Shown: positions 21,205-30,360 of the stretch, in pieces
How positions within the stretch are numbered: position 1 is the first letter of the stretch
How the letters are laid out: each line of letters begins with the position of its first letter
Source of the DNA: Cupriavidus sp. UYMMa02A
Lineage (GTDB): Bacteria; Pseudomonadota; Gammaproteobacteria; Burkholderiales; Burkholderiaceae
DNA: 64,000 bases
Assembly: GCA_001725945.1 (NCBI GenBank)
Contig: LRMT01000059.1
Coordinates: 1 to 64,000, forward strand
Direction: 5' to 3'
The notes under the pieces: model-generated
The model's input: only the letters and a program-made list of their open reading frames with translations
Database searches by the model: none
Told to the model about the DNA's origin: nothing
Position numbers and translations under genes: made by a program

Positions 21205-23008
21205 ATGTCCTCCATGCGTACTCACTACTGCGGTCTGGTGACCGAACAATTCTCGGGCCAGGAAGTGGCCCTGACCGGCTGGGTCCAGCGCCGCCGCGAC
21301 CATGGCGGCGTGATCTTCATCGACCTGCGCGACCGCGAAGGCCTGGTGCAGGTGGTGTGCGATCCGGACCGCCCGGAGATGTTCAAGGCTGCCGAAGAGA
21401 TCCGCAACGAGTTCTGCATCCGTATTACCGGCAAGGTCCGTCCGCGTCCGGCCGGCACCGAGAACGCCAACCTGACCTCGGGCAAGATCGAGGTGCTGTG
21501 CCATGAGCTGAGCGTGCTGAACCCGTCGGTTACGCCTCCGTTCCAGCTCGACGACGACAACCTGTCGGAAACCACGCGCCTCACGCACCGCGTGCTGGAC
21601 CTGCGCCGCCCGCAGATGCAGTACAACCTGCGCCTGCGCTACAAGGTGGCGATGGAAGTGCGCAAGTACCTGGATGCCCAGGGCTTCATCGATATCGAAA
21701 CGCCGATGCTCGGCAAGAGCACCCCCGAGGCGCTCGCGACTACCTGGTGCCGTCGCGCGTGAACCCGGGCCACTTCTTCGCACTGCCGCAATCGCCGCAG
21801 ATCTTCAAGCAGATGCTGATGGTGTCGGGCTTCGACCGTTACTACCAGATCACCAAGTGCTTCCGTGACGAAGACCTGCGTGCCGACCGCCAGCCGGAAT
21901 TCACGCAGATCGACTGCGAGACCTCGTTCCTGACCGAGCAGGAAATCCGTGACCTGTTCGAGGACATGATGCGCACGGTGTTCAAGAACGCCATCGACGT
22001 CGACCTGGATGCCTTCCCGGTGATGGAATTCCGCGAAGCCATGGCACGCTTCGGCTCGGACAAACCTGACCTGCGCGTGAAGCTCGAATTCACCGAGCTG
22101 ACCGAGGTGATGAAGGACGTCGACTTCAAGGTGTTCTCGGGGCCCGCCAACAGCGACAACGGCCGCGTGGTCGGCCTGCGCGTGCCGGGCGGCGGCGCGA
22201 TCTCGCGCGGCGAAATCGATGCCTACACCCAGTTCGTCGGCATCTATGGCGCCAAGGGCCTGGCCTGGATCAAGGTCAATGAAGTGGCGAAGGGCCGTGA
22301 CGGCCTGCAGTCGCCGATCGTCAAGAACCTGCATGACGCGGCAATCGCCGAGATCCTGAAGCGCACCGGCGCGCAGGACGGCGACATCATCTTCTTCGGC
22401 GCCGACAAGGCCAAGGTGGTCAACGACTCCATCGGCGCGCTGCGCCTGAAGATTGGCCACTCGGAATTCGGCAAGACCAGCGGTCTGTTCGAGGACGTGT
22501 GGAAGCCGCTGTGGGTGGTCGACTTCCCGATGTTCGAGTACGACGAGGAAGACGCCCGCTGGGTGGCCATGCACCACCCGTTCACGAGCCCCAAGGACGA
22601 GCACATGCAGTACCTGGAAACCGATCCGGGCAAGTGCATCGCCAAGGCCTACGACATGGTGCTGAACGGCTGGGAAATGGGCGGTGGCTCGGTCCGTATC
22701 TACCGTTCGGACATCCAGACCAAGGTATTCCGCGCGCTCAAGATCAACGACGAGGAAGCCCGTGCCAAGTTCGGCTACCTGCTTGATGCGCTGCAATACG
22801 GCGCGCCTCCGCACGGCGGGCTGGCCTTCGGCCTGGACCGTATCGTCACCATGATGGCCGGTGCCGATTCGATCCGCGACGTGATCGCCTTCCCGAAGAC
22901 CCAGCGCGCCCAGGACCTGCTGACGCAGCGCCGAGCGCGGTCGACGAGAAGCAACTGCGCGAGCTGCATATCCGCCTGCGCGCGGTAGAGCCGAAGCCCA
23001 CGGCCTGA
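21205..23008 (+). CDS. aspS: Aspartyl-tRNA synthetase (two frameshifts)
   Basis: When repaired this is a 601-residue class II synthetase that charges tRNA(Asp), possibly also tRNA(Asn). An N-terminal OB-fold anticodon domain (about 1-110, [21 protein letters not shown]) precedes the catalytic domain. Class II motif 2 is [18 protein letters not shown], and motif 3 is [15 protein letters not shown]. The insertion domain lies between. The frame slips near 21730 (GAG-GGC-GCT restored) and near 22930, after which the protein ends VEPKPTA at 23008. The gene is essential, so these slips must be sequence errors. ATG 21214 is an alternative start. Confidence 0.96.
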
Positions 23009-23026
23009 GCGGGACGCTTCTGACCC

Positions 23027-23056
23027 AAAAAGCCGCGCCTTGTGCGCGGTTTTTAT
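23027..23056 (+). terminator. Rho-independent terminator after aspS
   Basis: The stem CCGCGC / GCGCGG with a short loop, flanked by AAAAAG and TTTTTAT, starts about 20 bp after the aspS stop. Confidence 0.85.
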
Positions 23057-23205
23057 TTCCGCCACCAGGAGTTCCCGGCCGCTGCACGCCGAAGTTTCCA
23101 TTTGTTACTGGCCGGAACATGGCCCCGGATGGCACTGTCTCTTTTTATCTGAGGCGCTGACCGAGCCCCCGCCTTGAGGTGGCCGGCGCGCGGGAGGAAT
23201 ACAAG

Positions 23206-24098
23206 ATGAACCTGGATACCGAGCTGATCCGCCAGTTCCTGCTGGCCCATGCCGAAACGATCCTGACCTGGCTGGTGGCCGGCTTTGTCATGATGTTGCT
23301 GGCGCGCTTCGAGCTGCGCCGCGCGGTGCGCAAGTCCGCACAAGCGATGTCCGAATCGGTGGCGACGACCGTGGCGGCCTGCGTGCCCGATGTTGCCCAT
23401 GCCGCCGCGCAGGCGACTAGCGGTGTACCGGCCGTGGAGCCGGTCGCATCGCAGCGCGCCGACGCGCTGCGGCGCGTGGCGCTCGACACCGTGGCCGCGG
23501 TGATGGCACGCGGCCGCTGGCTCGATGAACTGGGCAACCTGCGGCTGCCGGATGACGCACTGCTGACCGGCCAGCGTGCCGCCGGTGCGATCCGCTGCTC
23601 GTGGTGGCACCGCAACCTGTGGTGCAGGCCTACCTGTACGCACAGCGTACCTTCGAGGAAGAGGCCGCGCGCGTGCAGGACAGCCGGCGCGACGCGCAGC
23701 GCCGGCAGGACTCGCTCCACGCGCTCGAAGCCGAAGCCACCCAGGTCGAGCAGGAGACGGCCAGCATCGTGCTGCGCTTCGAACAGGTCAATGCCCAGTC
23801 GGCGCAGGGCGTGGAAGCTGGCGACTATCAGCGCTTCCTGATCCAGAAGTACAACGCACTGGGCCAGCGCGAAAAGGAAATCGTCCAGCAGCGCGGCATG
23901 CTGCGCGAACAGGCGCAAGCCAGCGCCGACGATCTGGCCTTCCAGGCGCGCGAAGCCGCGCAGCGCTACCGGGAATCGCTGGCGCCGCTGATGGAGCAGC
24001 TGCGCGAGGCCTGGGGGCATGGGGACGCGCCGGATGTCTTCGATACCTGGCTGCGCATCGACCCGATGGACACCGAGGCACAACGCAACGCTGCCTGA
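23206..24098 (+). CDS. Membrane-anchored coiled-coil protein of unknown function (one frameshift)
   Basis: I do not recognise the family. When repaired this is about 297 residues. One transmembrane helix lies at about 15-35 (ILTWLVAGFVMMLLA). A charged linker follows, then a long Ala/Gln/Glu/Arg-rich coiled coil at about 145-265. The frame slips near 23588, where one added base restores AAGADPLLVVAPQPVV. The start ATG 23206 has a strong GGGAGGA site. It stands between the aspS terminator and nudB. Confidence 0.7.
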
Positions 24099-24178
24099 AG
24101 GCCGGGGCAATTCGCGGGTTCGCGTGGCAAGCGGGCACGGCTGCGCTATCCTTGGGGATGTCCATCGGACTCCGCTCC

Positions 24179-24649
24179 ATGCCTTACAAAATCCCTGAAT
24201 CCGTGCTGGTCGTGATCTACACGCCAGATCTCCAAGTGCTGTTGCTGGAACGCGCCGATCGGCCGGGCTTCTGGCAATCTGTGACCGGGAGCCTCGATAC
24301 GCTCGACGAACCGCTCGCGCTGACCGCCGCGCGCGAGGTGTTCGAGGAAACCGGCATCATCGCGGGCGAACACCAGCTCGCCGACTGGCAGCACACCATC
24401 CAGTACGACATCTATCCGCAGTGGCGCCACCGGTATGAGGCTGGCGTCACGCGCAACACGGAACACTGGTTCGGGCTGTGCGTATCCGGGCCGCTGCCTG
24501 TGACGCTGGCGCCGCGCGAGCACCTGCAGTCGCGCTGGCTGCCGTGGGAGGCCGCGGCGCAGCAATGCTTTTCCAGCAGCAACGCGGAGGCGGTGCGCCA
24601 GCTATCGTGGCGCGTCGCGGGCCGGCCGGCCATTTGTGGAGCCGACTGA
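24179..24649 (+). CDS. nudB: Dihydroneopterin triphosphate diphosphatase, NUDIX
   Basis: This intact 156-residue NUDIX hydrolase carries the Nudix box GSLDTLDEPLALTAAREVFEETGI, quoted here only in part: its core is REVFEETG at about residues 50-57. NudB removes pyrophosphate from dihydroneopterin triphosphate in folate synthesis. The N-terminus MPYKIPESVLVVIY and the HWFGL segment fit NudB closely. The stop overlaps the next start by one base (TGATG), showing translational coupling with the phosphatase gene. Confidence 0.9.
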   Translation: MPYKIPESVLVVIYTPDLQVLLLERADRPGFWQSVTGSLDTLDEPLALTAAREVFEETGIIAGEHQLADWQHTIQYDIYPQWRHRYEAGVTRNTEHWFGLCVSGPLPVTLAPREHLQSRWLPWEAAAQQCFSSSNAEAVRQLSWRVAGRPAICGAD

Positions 24650-25401
24650 TGAAGTTGCGCGTGGTCACCTACAACATTCACAAGGGCGTGACCGGCATCT
24701 CCCGCCGCCCCCGCATCCAGAACGTGCGCGCGGGGCTGCAGGCCATGGATGCGGATATCGTGTTCCTGCAGGAAGTGCAGGACCGCAACGACCGCCTGGT
24801 CGCCGCGGCCTTGTTCGATCCCGACCACACCCAGCTCAATTACCTGGCCACGGACGCGTATCCGCATTCGGTGTACGGCCGCAATGCCGTCTACGAGCAT
24901 GGTCACCATGGCAATGCGATCCTGTCGCGCCATCCGATCCTGATGTCGGAAAACCTCGACATCTCCGACCATCGCTTCGAGCAACGGGGGCTGCTGCATG
25001 CGGTGGCCGACGTGAACGGCACGGAAGCCCATTTGATCTGCGTACACTTCGGCCTGTTCGCGCGCAGCCGCGCCCGGCAGGCGGAAGCGCTGGTCGAGCG
25101 CGTGCGCAACGTGGTGCCATCCAGCGCGCCGCTGGTGATCGCCGGGGACTTCAATGACTGGAACCACCGGCTCGACGCGCAGATCTGCAACACGCTCGGC
25201 ACCATGGAGGCGTCGCATGCACGCGGGGCGCGCCTGCACACCTTTCCGAGCCATATGCCGTGGTGGCAGCTCGACCGCATCTACGTGCGCGGCTTCGAGA
25301 TCGAGCGCGCGCACGCGCTGACCGGGCGCGACTGGGCACAGCGCTCGGACCACGTGCCGCTGGTGGCCGAACTGGCGCAGGCCGCGAGCAAAGCTGCCTA
25401 G
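24649..25401 (+). CDS. Endonuclease/exonuclease/phosphatase family protein (YbhP-like)
   Basis: This intact 250-residue EEP-fold protein has the expected catalytic motifs: YNIHKG (Asn), LQEVQDR (metal-binding Glu), GDFNDWN and the C-terminal SDHVPL His. In enterobacteria the YbhP homologue lies next to cardiolipin synthase ClsB, and a clsB gene lies 610 bp downstream here, with mobB inserted convergently. The substrate may be a phospholipid head group or nucleic acid; that is inference. Confidence 0.88.
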   Translation: MKLRVVTYNIHKGVTGISRRPRIQNVRAGLQAMDADIVFLQEVQDRNDRLVAAALFDPDHTQLNYLATDAYPHSVYGRNAVYEHGHHGNAILSRHPILMSENLDISDHRFEQRGLLHAVADVNGTEAHLICVHFGLFARSRARQAEALVERVRNVVPSSAPLVIAGDFNDWNHRLDAQICNTLGTMEASHARGARLHTFPSHMPWWQLDRIYVRGFEIERAHALTGRDWAQRSDHVPLVAELAQAASKAA

Positions 25402-25404
25402 GCG

Positions 25405-25920
25405 CTAGGCGTTCTTTTCCGTCGACAGGCTGCTGATGAACTGAAAATAGCGTCCGGATTGCCGAGGTCGAGCACGGGCAACGTCGTCATTTCGGCGACC
25501 GCTGCCGGTGCATCGCTCGCGACGGCGACCACGCCGGGCACTCATTCCACAGGGGCGCGCGGCCCAGCGACGGGCGGAAGACTTCCAGCTTCGGGAAATC
25601 GCTGCGCTTGTAGCCTTCGACCAGCACCAGGTCGGTATCCGCGGGCAGCACGGCGAGCGCTTCGTCCAGCTCGGGCGAGGGGACATCCTCCGGGTAGTGG
25701 CGCATCAGCGTCATATGGCGCGCGCGACCAGCACCACGTTGCGGCAGCCCGCCTCGCGCATGCGCCACGAGTCCTTGCCGGGCGTGTCGGGATCGAAGCC
25801 GTGGTGGGTATGCTTGATGGCGTTGACCCGCAGGCCGGCCGCGACGAAACGGGGGATCAGCGCATCCAGCAGCGTGGTTTTGCCGCTGCCCGACGAGCCG
25901 GTGATGCCGAATACCTTCAC
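25405..25920 (-). CDS. mobB: Molybdopterin-guanine dinucleotide synthesis protein B (three frameshifts)
   Basis: When repaired this is a 172-residue P-loop GTPase that helps attach GMP to molybdopterin. The Walker A motif is GSSGSGKTT at about residues 7-15 and HTHHGFDPDTPGKDS is the family's second signature. The start is GTG 25920. Frame slips fall near 25715, 25545 and 25446; three added bases end the protein with SLSTEKNA. It is the only Mo-cofactor gene in the window besides the hydroxylase. It ends 3 bp from the end of the convergent phosphatase gene. Confidence 0.88.
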
Positions 25921-26010
25921 AGTGCTATCCCAGGGTGCATGAGTGCATCGACGATAGCAGAGATGCACCGCACCATGTGCAGATAGCGCCGTCTGACCCA
26001 TAATCGCTTC

Positions 26011-27336
26011 ATGTCACGGATATCCGACACCGACAAGCCTACTGCTGTGCGCGCTGGCGTGGCGCATGGTGCGGCGCGGGATGACAGTCCTGGCGCGGTT
26101 GCGCGCGGCACGCGCAGGCGCCTGTTGCGCTTGGCAGGGCGGCACGGCAAGCCCGTGGGCGGCAACCAGGTACGCCTGCTCAGCGGCGGACGGGACTTCT
26201 TTCCCGCACTGATCGCCGCCATTGACTCGGCGGCCTTCCAGGTCGTACTGGAAACCTATATCTACGCTGACGACGACGTTGGCCGCGCCGTGAGCGATGC
26301 GCTGATCCGCGCGGTGGCCCGCGGCGTGTCGGTGCGCCTGACCGTCGACGGCTTCGGCGCCGGCAACATGTCCGCGGAACTTGCGCAGCGCCTGCGCGAC
26401 GGCGGCGTGCAACTGCGTGTCTACCGCGTTTTGCGCGGCTTCCGTCTGGCGCGCCGCCACCTGCGCCGGTTGCACCGCAAGCTTGCGGTGATCGACCGGC
26501 GCGTGGCGTTCGTGGGCGGCATCAATATCATCGACGACTACAATCACGGGCCGTTCGAGCACGAAGGGCTCGGGGCCCGCTACGACTTCGCCGTGGAAGT
26601 GCGGGGGCCGCTGGTGGACCACGTCGCGCTTACGGCCGAACGGCTTTGGTGGCGCTTGTCGCTGCGTGGCGAGGTGCACGACATCGGCTTGGCCGGCGCG
26701 GCGGCGAGCTACCCGCTCGTCACCGACCTGCCGCCGCGGCGCGAAACCGAAGGCGGCGTATTCGCGGCGCTGCTGCTGCGCGACAACCTGCGCAACCGCC
26801 GCACCATCGAGCGCGAGTACCTGCGCGCACTCGGCGCGGCGCGCGACGACGTGATCCTGGCCAACGCATATTTCCTGCCTGGCCACAAGATGCGGCGCGC
26901 GCTGCTGGCCTGCCGCGAGCGTGGTGTGCGGGTACGATTGCTGCTGCAAGGCAGGGTCGAATACCGCCTGCAGCATTTCGCCACGCACGCACTCTACGCG
27001 AGCCTGCTGGATGCCGGCGTCGAGGTCTACGAGTACGCGGAGAGCTTCCTGCACGCCAAGGTCGGCGTGGTCGACGAGGCCTGGGCGACAGTCGGATCGA
27101 GCAATATGGACCCATTCAGCCTGCTGCTCGCGCGCGAGGCCAACGTCTGCGTTTATGATCCCGCCTTCGCCGCGGGCTTGCGCGCCGAACTGGAGCGCGC
27201 CATCGCGCAGTGCAGCGCGCGCGTCATGCCCGAAGCGCATGCGCGCCGCTCGACGCTGCGGCGTGTGGCCAACTGGGCAGCGTACATGGTGTTGCGCGTA
27301 GGCGTCGTTATTGCCGGCGTGACGGGACGCTATTGA
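26011..27336 (+). CDS. clsB: Cardiolipin synthase B, phospholipase D family
   Basis: This intact 441-residue protein has two HKD motifs: LHRKLAVID near residue 155 and LHAKVGVVDE near residue 346, each followed by the GG/GSSN element. ClsB makes cardiolipin, or phosphatidylglycerol from phosphatidylethanolamine in some species. Spacing and the SSNMDPFSL segment fit ClsB. The first 45 residues are weakly conserved, so the start could be internal. It diverges from mobB; CATAAT at 25999-26004 may be its -10. Confidence 0.9.
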   Translation: MSRISDTDKPTAVRAGVAHGAARDDSPGAVARGTRRRLLRLAGRHGKPVGGNQVRLLSGGRDFFPALIAAIDSAAFQVVLETYIYADDDVGRAVSDALIRAVARGVSVRLTVDGFGAGNMSAELAQRLRDGGVQLRVYRVLRGFRLARRHLRRLHRKLAVIDRRVAFVGGINIIDDYNHGPFEHEGLGARYDFAVEVRGPLVDHVALTAERLWWRLSLRGEVHDIGLAGAAASYPLVTDLPPRRETEGGVFAALLLRDNLRNRRTIEREYLRALGAARDDVILANAYFLPGHKMRRALLACRERGVRVRLLLQGRVEYRLQHFATHALYASLLDAGVEVYEYAESFLHAKVGVVDEAWATVGSSNMDPFSLLLAREANVCVYDPAFAAGLRAELERAIAQCSARVMPEAHARRSTLRRVANWAAYMVLRVGVVIAGVTGRY

Positions 27337-27482
27337 GCCGGGGCGCCGATATTGCCGCGCAGCATGCATTTCGCTGCGTCGGTTGCGGTGGCAGGTTGCG
27401 CGTTGATGTTGCAACGCAGCCTGTTTAGAAACGTGGGTCTAATTAAAAGCTTGATGGCAACGGGGTCGCGACAGAATAATCT

Positions 27483-27494
27483 GAACGACCGTTC
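27483..27494. promoter_or_regulatory. Candidate TetR operator
   Basis: GAACG-AC-CGTTC is a perfect 5+5 palindrome 126 bp upstream of the TetR gene. A TAGACT -10-like hexamer at 27504-27509 lies just downstream, so the palindrome would overlap the -35 region. Autoregulation by the TetR protein is an inference from position and symmetry. Confidence 0.5.
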
Positions 27495-27620
27495 TTTTTT
27501 GGCTTAGACTGCGTGCATTCGCGGCGGAAACCGGCAATTTTGCCGCCACCGCAGGTAACAAAGCAACGTCAAGGTCATACGTGGCGCCCCACGAAGGCGC
27601 CACAAGAACGGAGAAATAAC

Positions 27621-28261
27621 ATGCGACACCAGTCAGCCCGTCTCGAATCCGCCACCGCTTCCCCCGCGCCGATGCGCAAGGGGGAGATGACGCGCGTGGC
27701 GATTCTGGATGCCGCACTGGAACTGTCGTCCCGCGACGGGCTCGAGGGTTTGACCATCGGCCTGTTGGCGGAACGCATGCAGATGAGCAAGAGCGGCGTA
27801 TTCGCGCATTTCGGTTCGCGCGAAGACCTGCAGGTGGAAGTCGTGCGGGAGTATCACCGGCGGTTCGAGCAGGAGGTGTTCTACCCCTCGCTGCACGAGC
27901 CGCGCGGGTTGCCCCGGCTGTGGTCGATGGTGCGCCGGTGGATGGAGAAACGCATCCAGGAAGTGACGACAGGATGCATCTACATCAGCGGTGCGGTCGA
28001 GTACGACGACCGCGCGGAAAGCCTGGTGCGTGACGAGCTGGTCAAGAGCGTCACCATCTGGCGCGCCGCGCTGATGCGCGCCATCAGCCAGGCCAAGGAA
28101 GAGGGGCACTTGCGCGCGGACTGCGATCCGCGCTGATGCTGTTCGAGATGTACAGCCTTGAACTAGGCTTGCATCATGACGCCCGTTTCCTGCGCCTGCC
28201 GGACAGCGCCGAGCTTGCCATGGTCGCGCTCAACAAACTGATTCAGTCTTACCGTACCTGA
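27621..28261 (+). CDS. TetR family transcriptional regulator (one frameshift)
   Basis: When repaired this is a 213-residue repressor. The DNA-binding helix-turn-helix is at about residues 30-75 (TRVAILDAALEL, then MQMSKSGVFAHFGSREDL). The C-terminal domain is of the type found beside fatty-acid genes. The frame slips near 28134, where one added G restores DPALMLFEMYSLELG and a stop at 28261. The gene heads the beta-oxidation cluster (acyl-CoA dehydrogenase 88 bp downstream). An acyl-CoA ligand is inferred. A GGAG site precedes ATG 27621. Confidence 0.88.
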
Positions 28262-28349
28262 AGCTGCTGCGTACGGACCGTAGCGCCCGCCTCCTGCGGG
28301 CGATGCACGGGCGGCGTGGCGGCATCGTGAAACTCCAAAGGAGCTTTTG

Positions 28350-30136
28350 ATGGGCCAGTACACCGCACCGTTGCGCGACATGCAATTCGTCCTCCACGAA
28401 CTGCTCGGCGCTGAAGCCGAACTCAAGGCGATGCCGCCGCACGCGGACATCGACGCGGACACCATCAACCAGGTCATCGAGGAAGCAGGCAAGTTCTGCG
28501 CCGACGTGGTGTTCCCGCTTAACCAGGTGGGCGACCGCGAAGGCTGCACCTACGTCGGCGACGGTGTGGTGAAGGCGCCTACGGGCTTCAAGGAAGCCTA
28601 TCAGCAATACGTCGAAGCAGGCTGGCCCGCACTCGCCTGCGACCCGGCGTTCGGCGGCCAGGGCCTCCCGATCGTGGTCAACAACGTGCTGTTCGAGATG
28701 CTGAACTCGGCCGGCCAGGCGTGGACCATGTACCCGGGCCTGTCGCACGGCGCCTACGAGGCCCTTCATGCGCACGGCACGCCGGAACTGCAGCAGGTCT
28801 ACCTGCCCAAGCTGGTGTCGGGCGTGTGGACCGGCACCATGTGCCTGACCGAGCCGCAGTGCGGCACCGACCTCGGCATCCTGCGCACCAAGGCTGAACC
28901 GCAGGCCGATGGTTCGTACCTGCTCACCGGCACCAAGATTTTCATCTCGGCCGGCGAGCACGACATGGCCGAGAACATCATCCATCTGGTGCTCGCGCGC
29001 CTGCCGGACGCGCCGCAGGGCACCAAGGGCATTTCGCTGTTCGTCGTGCCGAAGTTCATCCCGGACGCGAGCGGCAATCCGGGCGAGCGCAACGGCATCC
29101 AGTGCGGCTCGATCGAGCACAAGATGGGCATCCACGGCAATGCCACCTGCGTGATGAACCTGGACGGTGCGCGCGGATGGCTGGTGGGCGAGGCCAACAA
29201 GGGCCTGAACGCGATGTTCGTGATGATGAACGCCGCACGGCTTGGCGTCGGTGCGCAAGGCCTGGGCCTGACCGAGATCGCGTACCAGAACTCCTTGGCC
29301 TACGCCAAGGACCGCCTGCAGATGCGCGCGCTGACCGGCCCCAAGGCACCGGACAAGCCGGCCGACCCGATCATCGTGCACCCTGACGTGCGCCGCATGC
29401 TGCTGACGCAGAAGGCCTACGTCGAAGGCGGCCGCGCCTTCAGCTACTGGACCGCGCTGCAGATCGACCGCGAGCTGTCGCACCCGGACGAGGCCGTGCG
29501 CAAGCAGGCCGGCGACCTGGTCGCGCTGCTCACGCCGGTGATCAAGGCCTTCCTGACCGACAACGCGTTCACCAGCACCAACGAAGGCATGCAGGTGTTC
29601 GGCGGCCACGGCTACGTCTCCGAATGGGGCATGGAGCAATACGTGCGCGACGCCCGCATCAACATGATCTACGAAGGCACCAACACCATCCAGGCGCTGG
29701 ACCTGCTGGGCCGCAAGATCCTTGGGGACATGGGCGCCAAGATGAAGGCCTTCGGCAAGATCGTGCAGGAATTCGTCGAGCAAGAGGGCACCAGCGAAGC
29801 CATGCAGGAGTTCGTCAACCCGCTGGCGGACCTGGGCGACAAGGTGCAGAAGCTGACCATGGAAATCGGCATGAAGGCCATGGGCAACCCCGACGAGGTG
29901 GGCGCCGCCGCGGTGCCGTACCTGCGCGTGGTCGGCCACCTGGTGTTCTCGTACTTCTGGGCGCGCATGGCCAAGATCGCGCTGGAGAAGGAAGCCGGCG
30001 GCGACAAGTTCTATACGGCCAAGCTGGCGACGGCACGCTTCTACTTTGCCAAGCTGCTGCCCGAAACGGCGGCCGAGATCCGCAAGGCGCGCGCCGCTCG
30101 GCCACGTTGATGGCGCTGGACGCCGATTTGTTCTGA
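28350..30136 (+). CDS. Acyl-CoA dehydrogenase, FadE-like (one frameshift at C-terminus)
   Basis: This is a 595-residue flavoenzyme that catalyses the first beta-oxidation step, acyl-CoA to trans-2-enoyl-CoA. The long-form acyl-CoA dehydrogenase domains are present: MCLTEPQCGTDLG (FAD/substrate loop), GTKIFISAGEHD, and the catalytic-region YEGTNTIQALDLLGRK. Members with a DUF1974-like C-terminal extension have this length. The frame slips near 30097; one added G gives the ending SATLMALDADLF. ATG 28350 follows AAAGGAGC by a good distance. Confidence 0.93.
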
Positions 30137-30169
30137 TTTGACGGGGCGGCTTCCCATACCGCTGGTTTG

Positions 30170-30288
30170 CTCCCCTCTCCCGCTTGCGGGAGAGGGGCCG
30201 GGGGAGAGGGCAGGAGGTCGACATGCAATATCGTTGGTCGAAGCGCCGCCTCCTCCCCAACCCTCTCCCATAAATGGGAGAGGGGAGC
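30170..30288. repeat. Palindromic CTCTCCC repeat, copy 1
   Basis: Two hairpins, CCCCTCTCCCGC-TTGC-GGGAGAGGGG and CCCTCTCCCA-TAA-ATGGGAGAGGG, flank a central spacer whose edges also pair (GGGGGAGAGGG with CCCTCT). The element starts 34 bp after the acyl-CoA dehydrogenase stop. Copies 2 and 3 are at 35000-35127 and 39837-39959. Confidence 0.85.
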
Positions 30289-30360
30289 GAACCACTGGCA
30301 ATAGAGTCGCACGCTCGCGCAAATACCTTCACCTCAACGCTCACTGACCTAGGAGCGCTC

